A stretch of DNA of 64,000 bases from assembly GCA_030710605.1 (NCBI GenBank), contig CP092877.1:67855993-67919992 (forward strand), read 5' to 3'. Source of the stretch: Cordylochernes scorpioides (Eukaryota; Arthropoda; Arachnida; Pseudoscorpiones; Chernetidae). The notes under the pieces are model-generated. The model saw nothing but the letters and a program-made list of their open reading frames with translations, was not told the DNA's origin and searched no databases. Position 1 is the first letter of the stretch. Every line of letters starts with the position of its first letter. This document shows, piece by piece, positions 52,501 through 56,888 of this stretch. Both the position numbers and the translations under genes were made by a program.

Positions 52501-54600
52501 GGTAGCCGAGTGGACAAGGCACCTGCCTGGTAAGCAGAAGGGTGTGGGTTCGATTCCCAGTCCTGGACACTTTTTATTTTTCCGTTCGCCATTACTCTTC
52601 ATGTTTCACCTTTCCATACTTCATCCTTAAAGTTAGAAATGTCGCTATTTCTCTTTGAAAATAAATTTTGATTTTTATAAAAGAAACATTCGCGGTATAT
52701 TTGCAATTTTCGTTTTACAGATCCAGCGACTGCTTATTTTTATGTTTACAAACAGACTGATTAACCATTTCTGTAAGACAAGACAGCTGGTGTATTTGGT
52801 ATACAGGTTGGCTTATTTTTTTTCATAATTTATTAAAACCTGTAGTCATATTAGTACTGTTATTGGTAAGGTCTACAATATTTGTATTAGAGATCAGAAA
52901 AACATAAAGATAACAAGACACTATTTTTATATTCAAACAATTTATTAATTTGTATTTGGTTTAAGTTCTGATCTTTATTTAAATTTTCAAAGATGATTTT
53001 TTTTTAAATCATTATTTTCTTCATACATTTTATAATGTGAGCATTGTGTGTTTTTTTTTTACATATATGTAAAGTTTACTTATTAGTATTTGTTGCCTAT
53101 CGAGAGGTGTTGCATATATAATAAAGTCTCTTATGAAAGACCACCCAAAAAACACGGCAAACCAAGCCTCTCGAGGAGACGGTCTCTCATCGGAGACTCT
53201 GTCATGATAAGTCAGTGATGATGAGTTATGGTAAATTCTTCAATACAAAAAAATTGGTGTTTTACATTATCATATATTTATGATACGGGTTCGACCCGGG
53301 TTCGATCCCCGCATTGGACACTTTTTTCTGTTAAAAAAAAAAAAAAAAAAAAAAAAATGCTCCAATGGCCCCCCGATTCTTGCAAAAGTCCAACCCCACC
53401 AGCGAGTGCAAGTAACCAAACGGGGCTCTGGCACATTTGTAAGTGCAAAGTCGAACTGCTTTCACATGTGTAGACATGTGGTGCGCTTACAGTAAAAAGC
53501 AGTCGCTAACTACCCACCATGATTATCATGGCCTCTACCACGTGTACTAGGGATAAGCAAAAAAAAAAAAAAATCATATATTTAAATAAAAAGGCATATA
53601 ATGGATCCAAATATCATTTATTTTACCAATATTTCAGTTGGCTGAACGCCAACCTTTATCAAGGTATTATAACATATTAATATGTGTTATAATACCTTGA
53701 ATAAAGGTTGGTGTTCAGCCAACTTAAATATTAGTAAAATAAATGATATTTGATCCAATATATGCCTTTTTATTGGATTTTATATTATATGGATTGCTCT
53801 ATTTTCAAATATTATCATATATGTAACCAAAATATATGAACATTGTAAAACGACACTTGAAGTTACACTGCATGAGTTTCTTTTTAATGAAAAATCAAAA
53901 TTTTATTTCAAGGTAAAATATCGACTATTTCTAACCTTTTTGGATGAGGTATGAAAGGGTGAATTATGAAGAGTAATGACGAACGGAAAAATAAAAGTGT
54001 CCAGGGATCATTACTCTTCATAATTCACCCTTTCATACCTCATCCAAAAAGGTTAGAAATAGTCGATATTTTACCTTGAAATAAAATTTTGATTTTTCAT
54101 TAAAGAGAAACTCATGCGGTGTAACTTCAAGTGTCGTTTTACAATCACAGGCCGCAGTGTATTATATTGTAATATATGAACATTGGACTACTTTTACTGT
54201 AAGTGCACCACATGTCTGCATATGTATAGAAAGCAGTTTAACTTTTACACTTACAAAGCATCAGAGCCTCGTTTGGTGACTTTTTGGGGAAGGACTTTTG
54301 CAAGAATCAGAAGCCATTGAAACAAATCCTTTTTTTTAAGGGGAAAAAGTGCTAAATGTGAGATATGATCCAGGATCGTGACTGTCAAAAATTGACAGTT
54401 TATACCCCTCTGTGACCAACCAATCGCCATAAATATGAACATCAAAAGTAGACACCTACCATCTTTAGCATACTTCAGTGAATCGTGTTTGAGAGTATAA
54501 CGAGATGGTTCTACATCCTGGAGGGCGAAGCTGGCTTCTTGCAACAGGCCCTTGAACTGTTTCAGTGGCTCAGGGAACCTATGTTGAAGAGCTTCCACCT
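22098..54600 (-). CDS. DHX30: DHX30-type DExH-box RNA helicase, 13 visible exons, 5' end missing
   Basis: Join on the - strand: 54600-54460, 49683-49553, 48402-48261, 46734-46460, 44804-44563, 42911-42701, 42333-41786, 40529-40121, 36966-36752, 35746-35653, 31173-31032, 25034-24845, 22536-22098. Every junction keeps frame, giving about 1058 codons. Counting from the first visible residue: dsRBD-like block 1-140, second dsRBD-like block about 140-215, motif I GQTGCGKTT 327-335, Ia TQPRRIS 359-365, II DEAH 431-434, III SAS 464-466, V TNIAESS 608-614, VI QRRGRAGR 653-660, then HA2/OB-type region. The order and the C-terminal blocks fit DHX30, an ATP-dependent helicase known from vertebrates for mitochondrial and cytosolic RNA roles. 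Assignment to DHX30 rather than DHX9/29/36/57 rests on the dsRBD layout and the C-terminus. No exon with a start Met was found upstream. Confidence 0.9.
22856..23153 (+). repeat. SINE-E copy
   Basis: Head GGGGGGTCAGTGGAA, B-box region degenerated to GGATCAAATCCC, 3' end TACTAGGGCTAA. Opposite orientation to the host gene. Confidence 0.85.
23238..23330. repeat. M1 MITE half
   Basis: Left half only (GTAGAACATACTCCATGAGAGG...ACTATTTGGC), cut by the following SIDE1 element. Confidence 0.65.
23331..23850 (+). mobile_element. SIDE1: internally deleted GAAG-tailed non-LTR element, rearranged
   Basis: Begins CTCCGCATTTGCCGGTCCCGG and includes CTGGCCCGGCTGATAGTACC and ATGTTAGGAGCAGCTGCAC. Then two tail blocks (to 23660 and 23690-23850) end in AAGAAAGAAGAAG. 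Same family as 39187-39552. Confidence 0.75.
23866..24177. mobile_element. M1 MITE split by a hAT MITE
   Basis: Right half of M1 sequence (CTCTCTCTAAAG ... GAATACTTTGGCTCAGCAACTAGG ... CTCTACTGTA) interrupted by 23893-24118. Confidence 0.75.
23893..24118. mobile_element. hAT (Charlie-like) MITE with 8-bp TSD
   Basis: Ends CAAGCATGTCAAACTC / GAGTTTGACATGCCTG, internal TGGGCCGCA repeats, flanked by CTCTAAAG on both sides (23885-23892, 24119-24126). An 8-bp duplication with GTCAAACTC termini is the hAT signature. Confidence 0.9.
24240..24606 (-). repeat. SINE-E fragments split by a tRNA-Thr-like SINE
   Basis: 24240-24303 and 24531-24606 are consecutive parts of one diverged SINE-E (ACTTTTACATTTAC | TTGGTTACTTGCACTC). 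The stretch between belongs to the tRNA-Thr SINE family. Confidence 0.7.
24304..24530 (+). repeat. tRNA-Thr-like SINE (SINE-T), 5'-truncated
   Basis: Starts at the tRNA 3' end (CCCTGGACACTT), then the family body ATTTTTCCG...CATTACTCTTCA, GTTAGAAAT, TTCGTTCTACAATCAT. Confidence 0.75.
24647..24778 (-). repeat. SINE-E copy, 5'-truncated, with TSD
   Basis: Flanked by ACAGAAATAGT on both sides; only the 3' ~130 bp is present. Lies 66 bp from the 5' splice site of the 24845 exon. Confidence 0.87.
24845..25034 (-). CDS. DHX30: DHX30 exon (OB-fold region)
   Basis: Encodes LRMMYLDLMANAGYL to FFPNVFRVQRGIIRNH. SINE-E copies lie about 60 bp away on both sides. Confidence 0.9.
25093..25411 (-). repeat. 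SINE-E copy, full length, with TSD
   Basis: Flanked by TATGYTTGGAAT copies. About 60 bp upstream of the exon at 25034 (transcript sense). Confidence 0.88.
25788..26028. mobile_element. F2 fold-back element with 11-bp TSD
   Basis: ~85-bp inverted arms (GTTCAAATCAATAAGC ... GCTTATTGATTTGAAC, 25788-25999) plus a short tail. AAAGATTCAGT lies at 25777-25787 and again at 30867-30877 beyond the LINE. Each arm has CTGTAGAAGGG-YGTT-GCCC then GARAAGCTTG or CGAAAGCTTG. Confidence 0.82.
26220..27499. mobile_element. pogo/Tigger-like MITE, copy 2, TA-flanked
   Basis: 1280 bp, ends CAGTAAAACCCCTCTATAG / ...GCGGGGTTTTACTG, TA on both sides. Repeated GGTTCGTTATA blocks. Same family as 12549-13625. No transposase frame survives. 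Confidence 0.85.
27775..28996 (-). pseudogene. LINE C-terminal part (thumb and zinc finger)
   Basis: Frames at 28337-28996 and 27775-28419 join by a frameshift near 28400. The first begins MYADDIILIGES (RT motif C) and continues into the thumb (KYLYLGYPL). The second has a CX2CX9HX4C finger (CQLCKNRTENELEHYIFEC), typical of non-LTR C-termini. Confidence 0.88.
28957..29158 (-). repeat. 101-bp tandem duplication across the RT YADD box
   Basis: 28957-29057 and 29058-29158 are essentially identical. Each copy encodes MYADDIILIGES; 101 is not a multiple of three, so the duplication shifts the frame and breaks the polymerase. Confidence 0.95.
28993..29976 (-). pseudogene. LINE reverse transcriptase
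   Basis: RT blocks in order: EKACGADEIPNEALK, SNYRGIALISNLSKLF, QAGFRKGYSCQDHIF, AFFVDLKKAFDTVPH, SGVLQGEPLSPYLF and LLMYADDIIL. All catalytic Asp are present. The clade is not certain; it resembles the Jockey/CR1/I group more than RTE. Confidence 0.92.
30155..30852 (-). pseudogene. LINE endonuclease (EEP) fragment
   Basis: Reads LAGDINIRTGTYGYL, SSVVDYFIVSY and NPYSDHLPLT, the EEP nuclease GDxN, D-Y and SDH motifs. The N-terminal third is missing because of 5' truncation. A frameshift near a T7 run at about 30162 separates it from the RT frame. Confidence 0.9.
31032..31173 (-). CDS. DHX30: DHX30 exon
   Basis: Encodes AKRKLSTTPHSDHLTWVNVW to NSSSLHFVQ. Donor CAAG|GTGATC is weak. Phase 0 in, 1 out. 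Confidence 0.85.
31432..31545. repeat. Z-family MITE half
   Basis: TTTCTACTGCCTTTACTG...GGTTTTGCTAGTTTAATCTACCAG, as at 20510-20600 and 55440-55540. Confidence 0.65.
31633..32782 (+). mobile_element. mariner, second family, internally deleted
   Basis: TACGAGGGGCATTAAATAA / rc TACGAGGGTCATCCAATAA inverted ends flanked by TA (31631-31632, 32783-32784). 1150 bp. Contains a transposase relic lacking its second catalytic block. Confidence 0.93.
31801..32681 (+). pseudogene. mariner transposase relic (second family)
   Basis: Starts MELPLVNVFTCEL, a stop after FFTAKN, then IQMVRRWHSWFLEGRQNVHD, a stop after KQQRM, then GDESWVHHSTPETKRQSM. Sequence jumps from SAGKVMA to PPYSPQLAPSDFHLFPALKW, so the HDN block with the second Asp is deleted. 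Confidence 0.92.
32849..32937 (+). repeat. SINE-E tRNA head only
   Basis: CGGTGGCCAACGGTATAAACC...GGATCAAATCCC then a T run; nothing of the body follows. Confidence 0.7.
33063..33382 (+). repeat. SINE-E copy, full length
   Basis: Head GGGGTCGGGGGAAGG, B box GGTTCGATTCCC, tail TACTAGGGATAAAG plus A17; likely TSD TTATTTC. Confidence 0.88.
33553..33867 (-). repeat. SINE-E copy, full length
   Basis: Long T run at the left (its A tail) and GGGGGTTGGTGGAAGG head at the right. Confidence 0.88.
33895..34115 (+). mobile_element. SIDE2: internally deleted element ending like the CAA-tailed LINE
   Basis: CCTGGGATACGGAGGAGCTA...CTTCCATGTTAGGAATGGC...GCAAAGTCAGACTTTCACC...GTGTAATCTTTGCACATGGG. Other copies at 35173-35460 (-) and 45240-45400 (rearranged). 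Confidence 0.7.
34382..34558. mobile_element. CAGTTAAACCTGTC MITE, full length
   Basis: Terminal CAGTTAAAC / GTTTAACTG and internal GCGCCCCCTC, TATAGC motifs. Copy 55093-55270 is TA-flanked. Confidence 0.82.
34573..34882 (-). repeat. SINE-E copy, full length
   Basis: Standard head and tail; the B box is altered to GTTCGATTCCC-like GATCCTTGTTCGATTCC. Confidence 0.88.
34920..35090. repeat. F1 fold-back element
   Basis: Left arm ATTATAAACACAAGGTAATAAGACC, turn with GTAACAGCATTGATTCAGTAC...ATGCTGTTACC, right arm ending in TTGCGTTTATA. Confidence 0.72.
35173..35560 (-). mobile_element. SIDE2 copy
   Basis: Starts on the - strand near CTCAGCAAGGGTCCCACTCC and ends GTGTAATCTTTACACAAGGGG then AACAATAACAAC. 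Lies less than 100 bp from the DHX30 exon at 35653. Confidence 0.7.
35653..35746 (-). CDS. DHX30: DHX30 exon, 94 nt
   Basis: Encodes CLDPVLTVVSVLTALKDLFL then NREEVME. Acceptor TGTACAG, donor GAG|GTAGGT. A LINE 3' fragment starts within about 30 bp of its 5' side. Confidence 0.9.
35770..35975 (-). pseudogene. RNase-H LINE C-terminus fragment
   Basis: On the - strand reads TLIRFRTGHLKSLKIENYNK, YPTCLQCS, PEHILACIRC and LWERPLLIIKQLEEHG, the terminal GHLKSL...C..C...H..C tail of LINEs with RNase H. It directly abuts DHX30 exon DNA. Confidence 0.8.
35976..36136 (+). repeat. SINE-E fragment
   Basis: Middle and 3' part (GCAAAAGTCCAACC...CCACCATGATTATCAT), no head and no A tail. Confidence 0.75.
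36147..36630 (+). pseudogene. RNase-H LINE C-terminus split by a SINE
   Basis: 36147-36246 and 36471-36630 read on as TLIRFRTGHLKSLKIENNNK then APEHILACIRCTK and EHGLMEFV, ending at GGGGATAAGAAACAACA. The SINE between them is flanked by CAATGTAGCTT. Confidence 0.82.
36247..36470 (+). repeat. SINE-E copy, 5'-truncated, 11-bp TSD
   Basis: CAATGTAGCTT precedes and follows; ends TACTAGGGATAAAC plus an A-rich tail. The duplication shows retroposition. Confidence 0.9.
36630..36682 (+). repeat. SINE-E 3'-end fragment
   Basis: CATGATTATCATGGTCTGTACC...TACTAGGGACAA plus an A run only. Confidence 0.7.
36752..36966 (-). CDS. DHX30: DHX30 exon (HA2 region)
   Basis: Encodes AFIPEGQSVKDLLATTPQPP to DPRLAKALLLSLYFR, the winged-helix/ratchet part. 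The DPRLAKA block is typical of DEAH helicases. Phase 0 in, 2 out. Confidence 0.93.
37395..37706 (-). repeat. SINE-E copy, full length, TSD GTATGATT
   Basis: GTATGATT is found before the T run and after the head. Confidence 0.88.
37831..37980. mobile_element. F1 element with ~20-bp TSD
   Basis: Flanked by ATGAATAAATRTCAAAATAA (37811-37830, 37981-38000). Asymmetric: a short left arm and a full right terminus ATCCAAATTGTGCTTTATC. Confidence 0.85.
38089..38398 (+). repeat. SINE-E copy, full length, TSD AGGAATTCAA
   Basis: AGGAATTCAA occurs on both sides. B box GGTTCGATTCCC intact. Confidence 0.9.
38399..39110. other. Unassigned intron DNA with a Tc1-like MITE half
   Basis: 38560-38692 matches the right half of the CACTCATGGACAAAA MITE; the rest has no recognisable feature. 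Confidence 0.45.
39187..39552 (+). mobile_element. SIDE1 copy with 10-bp TSD
   Basis: Flanked by ACTCTGAAAG (39177-39186, 39553-39562). Starts AAACTCCGCCTTTGCCGGTCC and ends GTGGAGATAAGGAAGTAGAAG; 366 bp, no coding across its length. Confidence 0.88.
39692..40003 (-). repeat. SINE-E reference copy, 312 bp, 15-bp TSD
   Basis: Flanked by ACTTCCTCAAGTTTT (39677-39691, 40004-40018). Head GGGGGGTCGGTGGAAGGCTG; the anticodon-like loop reads TTTTCGA (anticodon TTC, Glu); B box GGTTCGATTCC; 3' palindrome CATGATTATCATG; A tail. Confidence 0.93.
40121..40529 (-). CDS. DHX30: DHX30 exon with motifs V and VI
   Basis: Encodes SVLFPSSKGLRRL, VVLATNIAESSITVEDVV and IVQRRGRAGRVLPGEAF. Acceptor CATAG lies inside a target-site duplication of an F1 insertion (40534-40800). 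Donor ATG|GTTTGT, phase 0. Confidence 0.93.
40534..40800. mobile_element. F1 element with triplicated hairpin unit, inserted at a splice site
   Basis: Flanked by AATACTGAACTAT (40521-40533, 40801-40813). Inside, a 79-bp unit carrying CTGAAGATGGTAACA...GTTAC(C/T)GAAA is repeated three times head to tail (40553-40789). The left TSD spans the DHX30 exon border at 40529/40530. Confidence 0.92.
40865..41093. mobile_element. Z-family MITE
   Basis: TTCTACTATCCTTAC ... ATAGGACAGTAGAA ends; an (AG)n tract was inserted at about 40917-40931. Confidence 0.78.
41163..41353. mobile_element. Tc1/mariner-type MITE, uninterrupted
   Basis: 191 bp between TAs, ends CACTCATGGACAAAACTTAA / TTAAGTTTTGTCTATGAGTG. 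Confidence 0.85.
41786..42333 (-). CDS. DHX30: DHX30 exon with DEAH box
   Basis: 548 nt. Encodes LGCTVGYQIRLDKIL, then GAILFCSTGILLRHL, VIVDEAHERD, LILMSAS and AILVFLPGWQEI. Motif III is SAS rather than the usual SAT. Phase 0 in, 2 out. Confidence 0.95.
42701..42911 (-). CDS. DHX30: DHX30 exon with Walker A
   Basis: Acceptor GTGAAACCAG, so AA|G completes Lys and EEILRTIEEDPVVLIHG follows; an upstream CAG leads to a frameshift and was excluded. Carries GQTGCGKTT and TQPRRISALS. Confidence 0.92.
42912..44562 (-). repeat. 75-bp minisatellite filling a DHX30 intron
   Basis: About 21 tandem units, mostly 75 bp. On the - strand each unit contains GCCAAGAAGTAAGTTCAACA, i.e. the last 8 exon bases and the donor of the exon ending at 44563. 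Units near the exon also have TTCTTTTATTTAG, an acceptor-like tract, 41 nt before the donor copy. The 305-aa + frame at 42892-43809 is a by-product of the 75-nt period. Confidence 0.95.
44563..44804 (-). CDS. DHX30: DHX30 exon preceding the helicase core
   Basis: Encodes SLRQDDLQTVSSTEDLTPLD to RQALPIFAKK. Contains a tandem DIMTGRDVVPYDIMTGR micro-repeat. Donor AAGAA|GTAAGT, phase 2; this donor is the seed of the intronic minisatellite. Confidence 0.9.
44880..45420. repeat. Mixed fold-back arm and SIDE2 pieces
   Basis: 44930-45000 has a degenerate hairpin frame (on the - strand GGTAGAGAGGTGGAATTGCCTGAAAGCC). 45240-45275 is an inverted CAA-type tail and 45276-45400 SIDE2 body. Confidence 0.5.
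45421..46160. other. Unassigned AT-rich intron DNA
   Basis: A short (AG)n at 45780-45796; nothing else recognisable. Confidence 0.4.
46166..46422. mobile_element. M1 MITE plus adjoining half copy
   Basis: 46166-46322 is a complete copy (CAGTAGAACCTCC...AGAGGTTCTACTG); 46324-46422 repeats the right half. The intron's GC donor lies just beyond. Confidence 0.82.
46460..46734 (-). CDS. DHX30: DHX30 exon (dsRBD-like block 2), GC donor
   Basis: Encodes LEGWRCKLKLIWPQDMEF and WRKNVAKDIAAQKALEHLQK, the second dsRBD-like block. The downstream intron starts AAG|GCAAGT, a GC-AG intron with an otherwise perfect donor; no in-frame GT donor fits. Confidence 0.87.
46766..46893. repeat. M1 MITE fragment
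   Basis: AACACCTAGCTGCAGAGCC...GAGGTGTCCTCTTAACAGC...CTGTCC; ends lost. Confidence 0.65.
46975..47220 (-). mobile_element. Helitron 3' end with a nested small inverted-repeat element
   Basis: On the - strand ends ...GGGCGTTGCCCGGGTCATTCGGCTAG|T. Inside, CCTTAAATAAATGCATATRT at 47062 recurs inverted at 47190-47213, bounding about 150 bp. Confidence 0.72.
47250..47287 (+). repeat. Poly-G tracts
   Basis: Runs of 9-10 and 18 G separated by CATGAT; a possible G-quadruplex on the + strand. Confidence 0.8.
47696..47915. mobile_element. Z-family MITE
   Basis: CTATCCTAAAAGCTTATGTCC ... GTGAGGAGAGTAGAAG, with the family core TTAGAGCTTTAAGAAGCG. Confidence 0.75.
48261..48402 (-). CDS. DHX30: DHX30 exon
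   Basis: Encodes ELRGPEKLPLCLPNNEASK through NIERVPG. Acceptor CATCCAG, donor CCAG|GTACTG; phase 0 in, 1 out. Confidence 0.85.
48758..48872 (-). repeat. SINE-E copy, 5'-truncated
   Basis: TTTTTTTTTTGCTTATCCCTAG to CATGTGAAAAACAGAT, then AAGAAATGT repeated from the left flank (possible TSD AAGAAATGT). Confidence 0.82.
49381..49490 (+). pseudogene. U6 snRNA retropseudogene
   Basis: From CGCTTGTTCGGCGGCACATA through ACAGAGAAGATTAGCATGGC, CTGCGCAAGGATGACACGC and AAAATCGTGAAGCGTTCCA the U6 sequence is nearly complete, including the ACAGAGA box. It differs at the 5' stem (extra TACTCTTGTA, one base deleted) and lacks the 3' T run. TACTCTTCTACCAG flanks it (49367-49380, 49491-49504), the mark of LINE-mediated insertion. 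Confidence 0.93.
49553..49683 (-). CDS. DHX30: DHX30 exon (dsRBD-like block 1)
   Basis: Encodes GTLWHSNLEVNWPEHFTVDG and KTEATRLTYLQACKKIL, a dsRBD beta-sheet and second helix. Donor TTG|GTAAAT, phase 0 out. Confidence 0.88.
49878..51507 (-). mobile_element. Helitron carrying a mariner
   Basis: The - strand 5' end TCTATATATATAAAATTG (51507) is followed by CTGTCTGTCTGTCTG. The 3' end is CTCGGGCGAAGCCGGGTACGTCCGCTAG|T (49878). The mariner at 49983-50939 is inserted near the 3' end. Internal sequence matches the arms of the 4643 Helitron. Confidence 0.87.
49983..50939 (+). mobile_element. mariner, third family, deleted
   Basis: CAAGGTGCGTTCATTAATTT / rc same ends, TA on each side (49981-49982, 50940-50941). 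957 bp. Transposase relic: ICIKFCFKLK (about 50200), an altered HVGNARPHTAHVVLQFL in which the catalytic Asp is lost, LAPNDFFLYPKLKMNLKGR and GGAYFEKYQ near the end. Confidence 0.9.
51648..52012 (+). mobile_element. SIDE1 copy with TSD GAGGAATTCA
   Basis: GAGGAATTCA at 51638-51647 and 52013-52022; starts AACTCCGCCTTTGCCAGTCCC and ends (GAA)n. Confidence 0.9.
52086..52358 (-). repeat. SINE-T (tRNA-Thr-like) copy, minus
   Basis: tRNA-related head 52285-52358 folds as a cloverleaf: GTCCAGG...CCTGGAC acceptor stem, CTGC-CCGGTAA-GCAG anticodon arm (anticodon GGT), B box GGTTCGATTCC. Body to 52086 includes CATTACTCTTCATG and TCGTTTTACAATCATC. Confidence 0.85.
52359..52496. repeat. Inverted-repeat bridge between two SINE-T copies
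   Basis: GTATTTTTCCGTTCGTAACT and its inverse surround a SINE-T 3' end (GCGGTATATTTGCAATTTTC), so the two heads face each other around a third partial copy. Confidence 0.75.
52497..52722 (+). repeat. SINE-T copy, plus
   Basis: Head 52497-52568 with loop CTGGTAA (anticodon GGT) and B box GGTTCGATTCC; body to TTTTCGTTTTACAG. Confidence 0.85.
52723..53270. other. Unassigned AT-rich intron DNA
   Basis: No coding or repeat signal apart from short T runs. Confidence 0.4.
53283..53574 (+). repeat. SINE-E copy, head altered
   Basis: Starts at GGGTTCGACCCGGGTTCGAT (B-box area doubled), long A23 run in the middle, TSD ATCATATATTTA. Confidence 0.85.
53597..53775. repeat. F4 fold-back element
   Basis: AAGGCATATAATGGATCCAA / TTGATCCAATATATGCCTTT arms. 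Hairpin frame CTTGAATAAAGGTTGG-TGTTCAG-CCAAC. A single arm of the same family is at 1187-1262. Confidence 0.8.
53888..54108. repeat. SINE-T palindrome
   Basis: Two near-perfect ~100-bp inverted SINE-T bodies meet at GTGTCCAGGGA (53888-54006, 54009-54108), with both tRNA heads missing. Confidence 0.82.
54184..54410 (-). repeat. SINE-E copy, diverged
   Basis: TTTTACTGTAAGTGCACC to GTTTATACCCCTCTG; no A tail. It lies 50 bp downstream of the first visible DHX30 exon. Confidence 0.75.
54460..54600 (-). CDS. DHX30: DHX30 exon (first visible)
   Basis: Acceptor TTGCACAG, donor GATG|GTAGGT; phase 1 in and out. Encodes VEALQHRFPEPLKQFKGLL and LKYAKDG, matching the start of the DHX30 N-terminal dsRBD region (the FPEPK.LLN.. 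block). The upstream exon with the start codon is missing or beyond the window. Confidence 0.82.
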
Positions 54601-54795
54601 CTGTGCAACACAGAAATTACCATCCTTAGCTGTCAAGAGATCAGAGTGTACAACTGGAAGAGGGGGTGAAGCAACTTTTGAAATCTGTTGAAATGTCCAT
54701 GAAACACATTGATGTTAACCAAAAAAATATTATAAAGTGGGGTGGTAGTCTTTAGTTGTTAAACAAATTAAAGATGTCCAAGAGAACAACAGTCT

Positions 54796-55032
54796 TTGAT
54801 TTCCAGACTTAAGTCTGGTCATCTACAGACAATGACTTTCCAGAATGGTTGCAGGGTTTTCCCACTATGTACTAAGTGCAATTCTCAGCCTGCAACCCCA
54901 AGACATATTATTGACTGTATTGACTCATCCATTGATGAACTCTACTCTTCCCCGGCAGACACCATCAAAAATCTCAAGCTTTACAATCTTGATACCTTAG
55001 TGTGATTGAGTGGAGATAAGAAAGAAGAAGAA
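54796..55032 (+). pseudogene. RNase-H LINE C-terminus, GAAG-tailed family
   Basis: Reads RLKSGHLQTMTFQNGCRVFP, CTKCNSQPATPRHIIDC, then KLYNLDTLV and stop, followed by GAGTGGAGATAAGAAAGAAG. This is the source family of the SIDE1 tails. Confidence 0.83.
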
Positions 55033-55092
55033 GATGTCCATTATCCTTTAGTTCTGTAAGTAGTATTGAAGCATATTATATATTTATTATTA

Positions 55093-55270
55093 CAGTTAAA
55101 CCTGTCTATAGCACCCCCTCTAAATAGCGCCTCCCTCTCTATAGCGCCCGATTTTAAATACATAGTACAATGCCATTTACATTAAAAGTAACCTGTCTAT
55201 AGCACCCCATCTCTATAGCACCCTATATTGGTGAGTCCCAAGAGGGGGCGCTATAGACAGGTTTAAACTG
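55093..55270. mobile_element. CAGTTAAACCTGTC MITE, TA-flanked
   Basis: 178 bp, ends CAGTTAAACCTGTCTATAGC / GGTTTAAACTG, TA on both sides. Confidence 0.87.
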
Positions 55271-55339
55271 TATAATGTCTGTGGAAGGAGAATTTTATTG
55301 TATAGTAAACAGATCGTCGCAGCTAACAGGGTATTTCAC

Positions 55340-55545
55340 ACCACACTGTCCTCAAAGCTTATGTCCATAGTTCATTTAAAATTCCAAGAGTCTAGCATCA
55401 GCATCAGTATAAAATGAAAACCAAAAAATGCAATATTTACAGCAGTATGGTAGATTAAACTGGTGAAACTGCTGGAAGGGTTCACCACTGATAAGTCAGG
55501 CCCTCCTATTATTTTATCATTGCAATAAGGGCAGTATAAATTTTT
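55340..55545. mobile_element. Z-family MITE
   Basis: CACTGTCCTCAAAGCTTATGTCC ... CAATAAGGGCAGTATAAA; internal part shortened. Confidence 0.7.
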
Positions 55546-55675
55546 TAAAAGAATCATACACATCAAAAAATAGTTCAAATTTCCTTTAGTAAGTATAAGT
55601 CAGAGGCTTGGAGAAAAGATCTGTGGTAAAGCCAGAACAAAATAGAAAGTGACCCTGGAAATATTCAGAGTTAAT

Positions 55676-55790
55676 TCCTTGGCTTATCCATTAATAAGCT
55701 CTACTCATCCCCAGCAGACACAGTCAACAAGCTCTACAAGCTCGATACCCTGATATGATTGTTGAGTAGAGATAAGAAGGAAGAAGAGAG
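55676..55790 (+). repeat. GAAG-tailed LINE/SIDE 3' end
   Basis: TTGGCTTATCCATTAATAAGC...GATACCCTGATATGATTG...AGATAAGAAGGAAGAAG. Confidence 0.72.
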
Positions 55791-56087
55791 TTAATAACTC
55801 TGTATATATACATAAAATATGCACTATGACTAAATATGCATAAAAAAATTTTACAGCCCTATATAGTAACGAATGTATATACCTTTTCAGTAACAATATT
55901 CGTCCCAGCTTCAGATAAAATGATTGAATAATGAGTAATTTCATCAGAAGATACCAAGACTGTTACAGAAAGTCCTATATAATTATTTTAGGATCCAGTC
56001 CTTGTCATTCTTATCTATATTTCTAATTGTACTTTACCAGTTTTATAAAAAAGATAAATGCCTTATTATTGATACCAGATTATTGAC

Positions 56088-56214
56088 AACTCCGCCTTTG
56101 CCGGTCCCAAGCCCGGATGAAAAAGGAGGAGGGGGAGCAGTAACAAGCTCACTAAAAAAACCTGGGCTCAGCTGGCCCAGCTGATAGTACCCTGTAAGGG
56201 CTCCAGGGATACAA
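56088..56214 (+). repeat. SIDE1 5' fragment
   Basis: AACTCCGCCTTTGCCGGTCCC to GGGCTCCAGGGATACA; cut off there. Confidence 0.78.
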
Positions 56215-56359
56215 TATAGGATTGAGAAGAAGAGCACTAACACAGCTTTAAGTCTACGATAAGGCACAATTTGGATTATTGATTGTAAACACAAGGCAAT
56301 AAGACCAAAGCCAAATAAATAAATTGTCACGTTTCGATTATTTATTTGGATTTATTCTT

Positions 56360-56700
56360 ATTACCTTAAGCTTTAAGTCTAGTGATGATGTGGTTACAAG
56401 TTTTCTGCACATGTTGTGCAAAGGTTAATTTATGTTTAACAATTATTGCTTTATATTTGGCTTTTACATTTATTTCAAAGGAGTTTTCATCACACCAATG
56501 TGAAATCACAATGATATACTTCTGAGAGCGAATTAGTCATAACCCAGGTTCCTGGAGCATTGAACACCAACTACCCTGAGCAATATACTTCTGGTTACCA
56601 AAAAAATAATACCATGCATAATCTTGAAGATAGAAGTAGCCCCTGGCCAGCATTCATAGTTCTTAGAATTATGAAAACCATGCATAATACAGTAGAACCT
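56360..56700 (-). repeat. LINE-derived segment, empty-site paralogue
   Basis: Inverse homologue of 9600-10190 without the F1 element: on the - strand it reads AGTATATTGCTCAGGGTAGTTGGTG straight through, with one copy of the target sequence. Confidence 0.88.
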
Positions 56701-56852
56701 TCCTTTAGCAGACACCTCTCCACAAAGGACAGTTTTCATTTGCAAAATTACCATTTTTACTATTTAGCAACTCTCCGGTAAGAGGACATCTCTCCCTAAA
56801 GAAAACACTTTGGCTCTGCAATTAGGTGTTGTCCTTTACAGGGAGGTTCTAC
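56692..56852. mobile_element. M1 MITE, complete
   Basis: ACAGTAGAACCTTCC to GGGAGGTTCTACTG, with central ATTACCATTTTTACTATTT. Confidence 0.83.
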
Positions 56853-56888
56853 TGCATCACTTGAGAGAAAAAATTCCATCCAGAGAAG

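Noticed and set aside
52497-52568. Functional tRNA-Thr gene
   Set aside because: Anticodon GGT is unusual, the head is followed by a repeated body seen in other copies, and it lies in inverted pairs; SINE is the simpler reading.
54618-54712. Possible DHX30 start exon (ATGGACATTTCAACAG on - strand)
   Set aside because: The frame stops after about 20 codons and does not join in phase to the 54600 acceptor.
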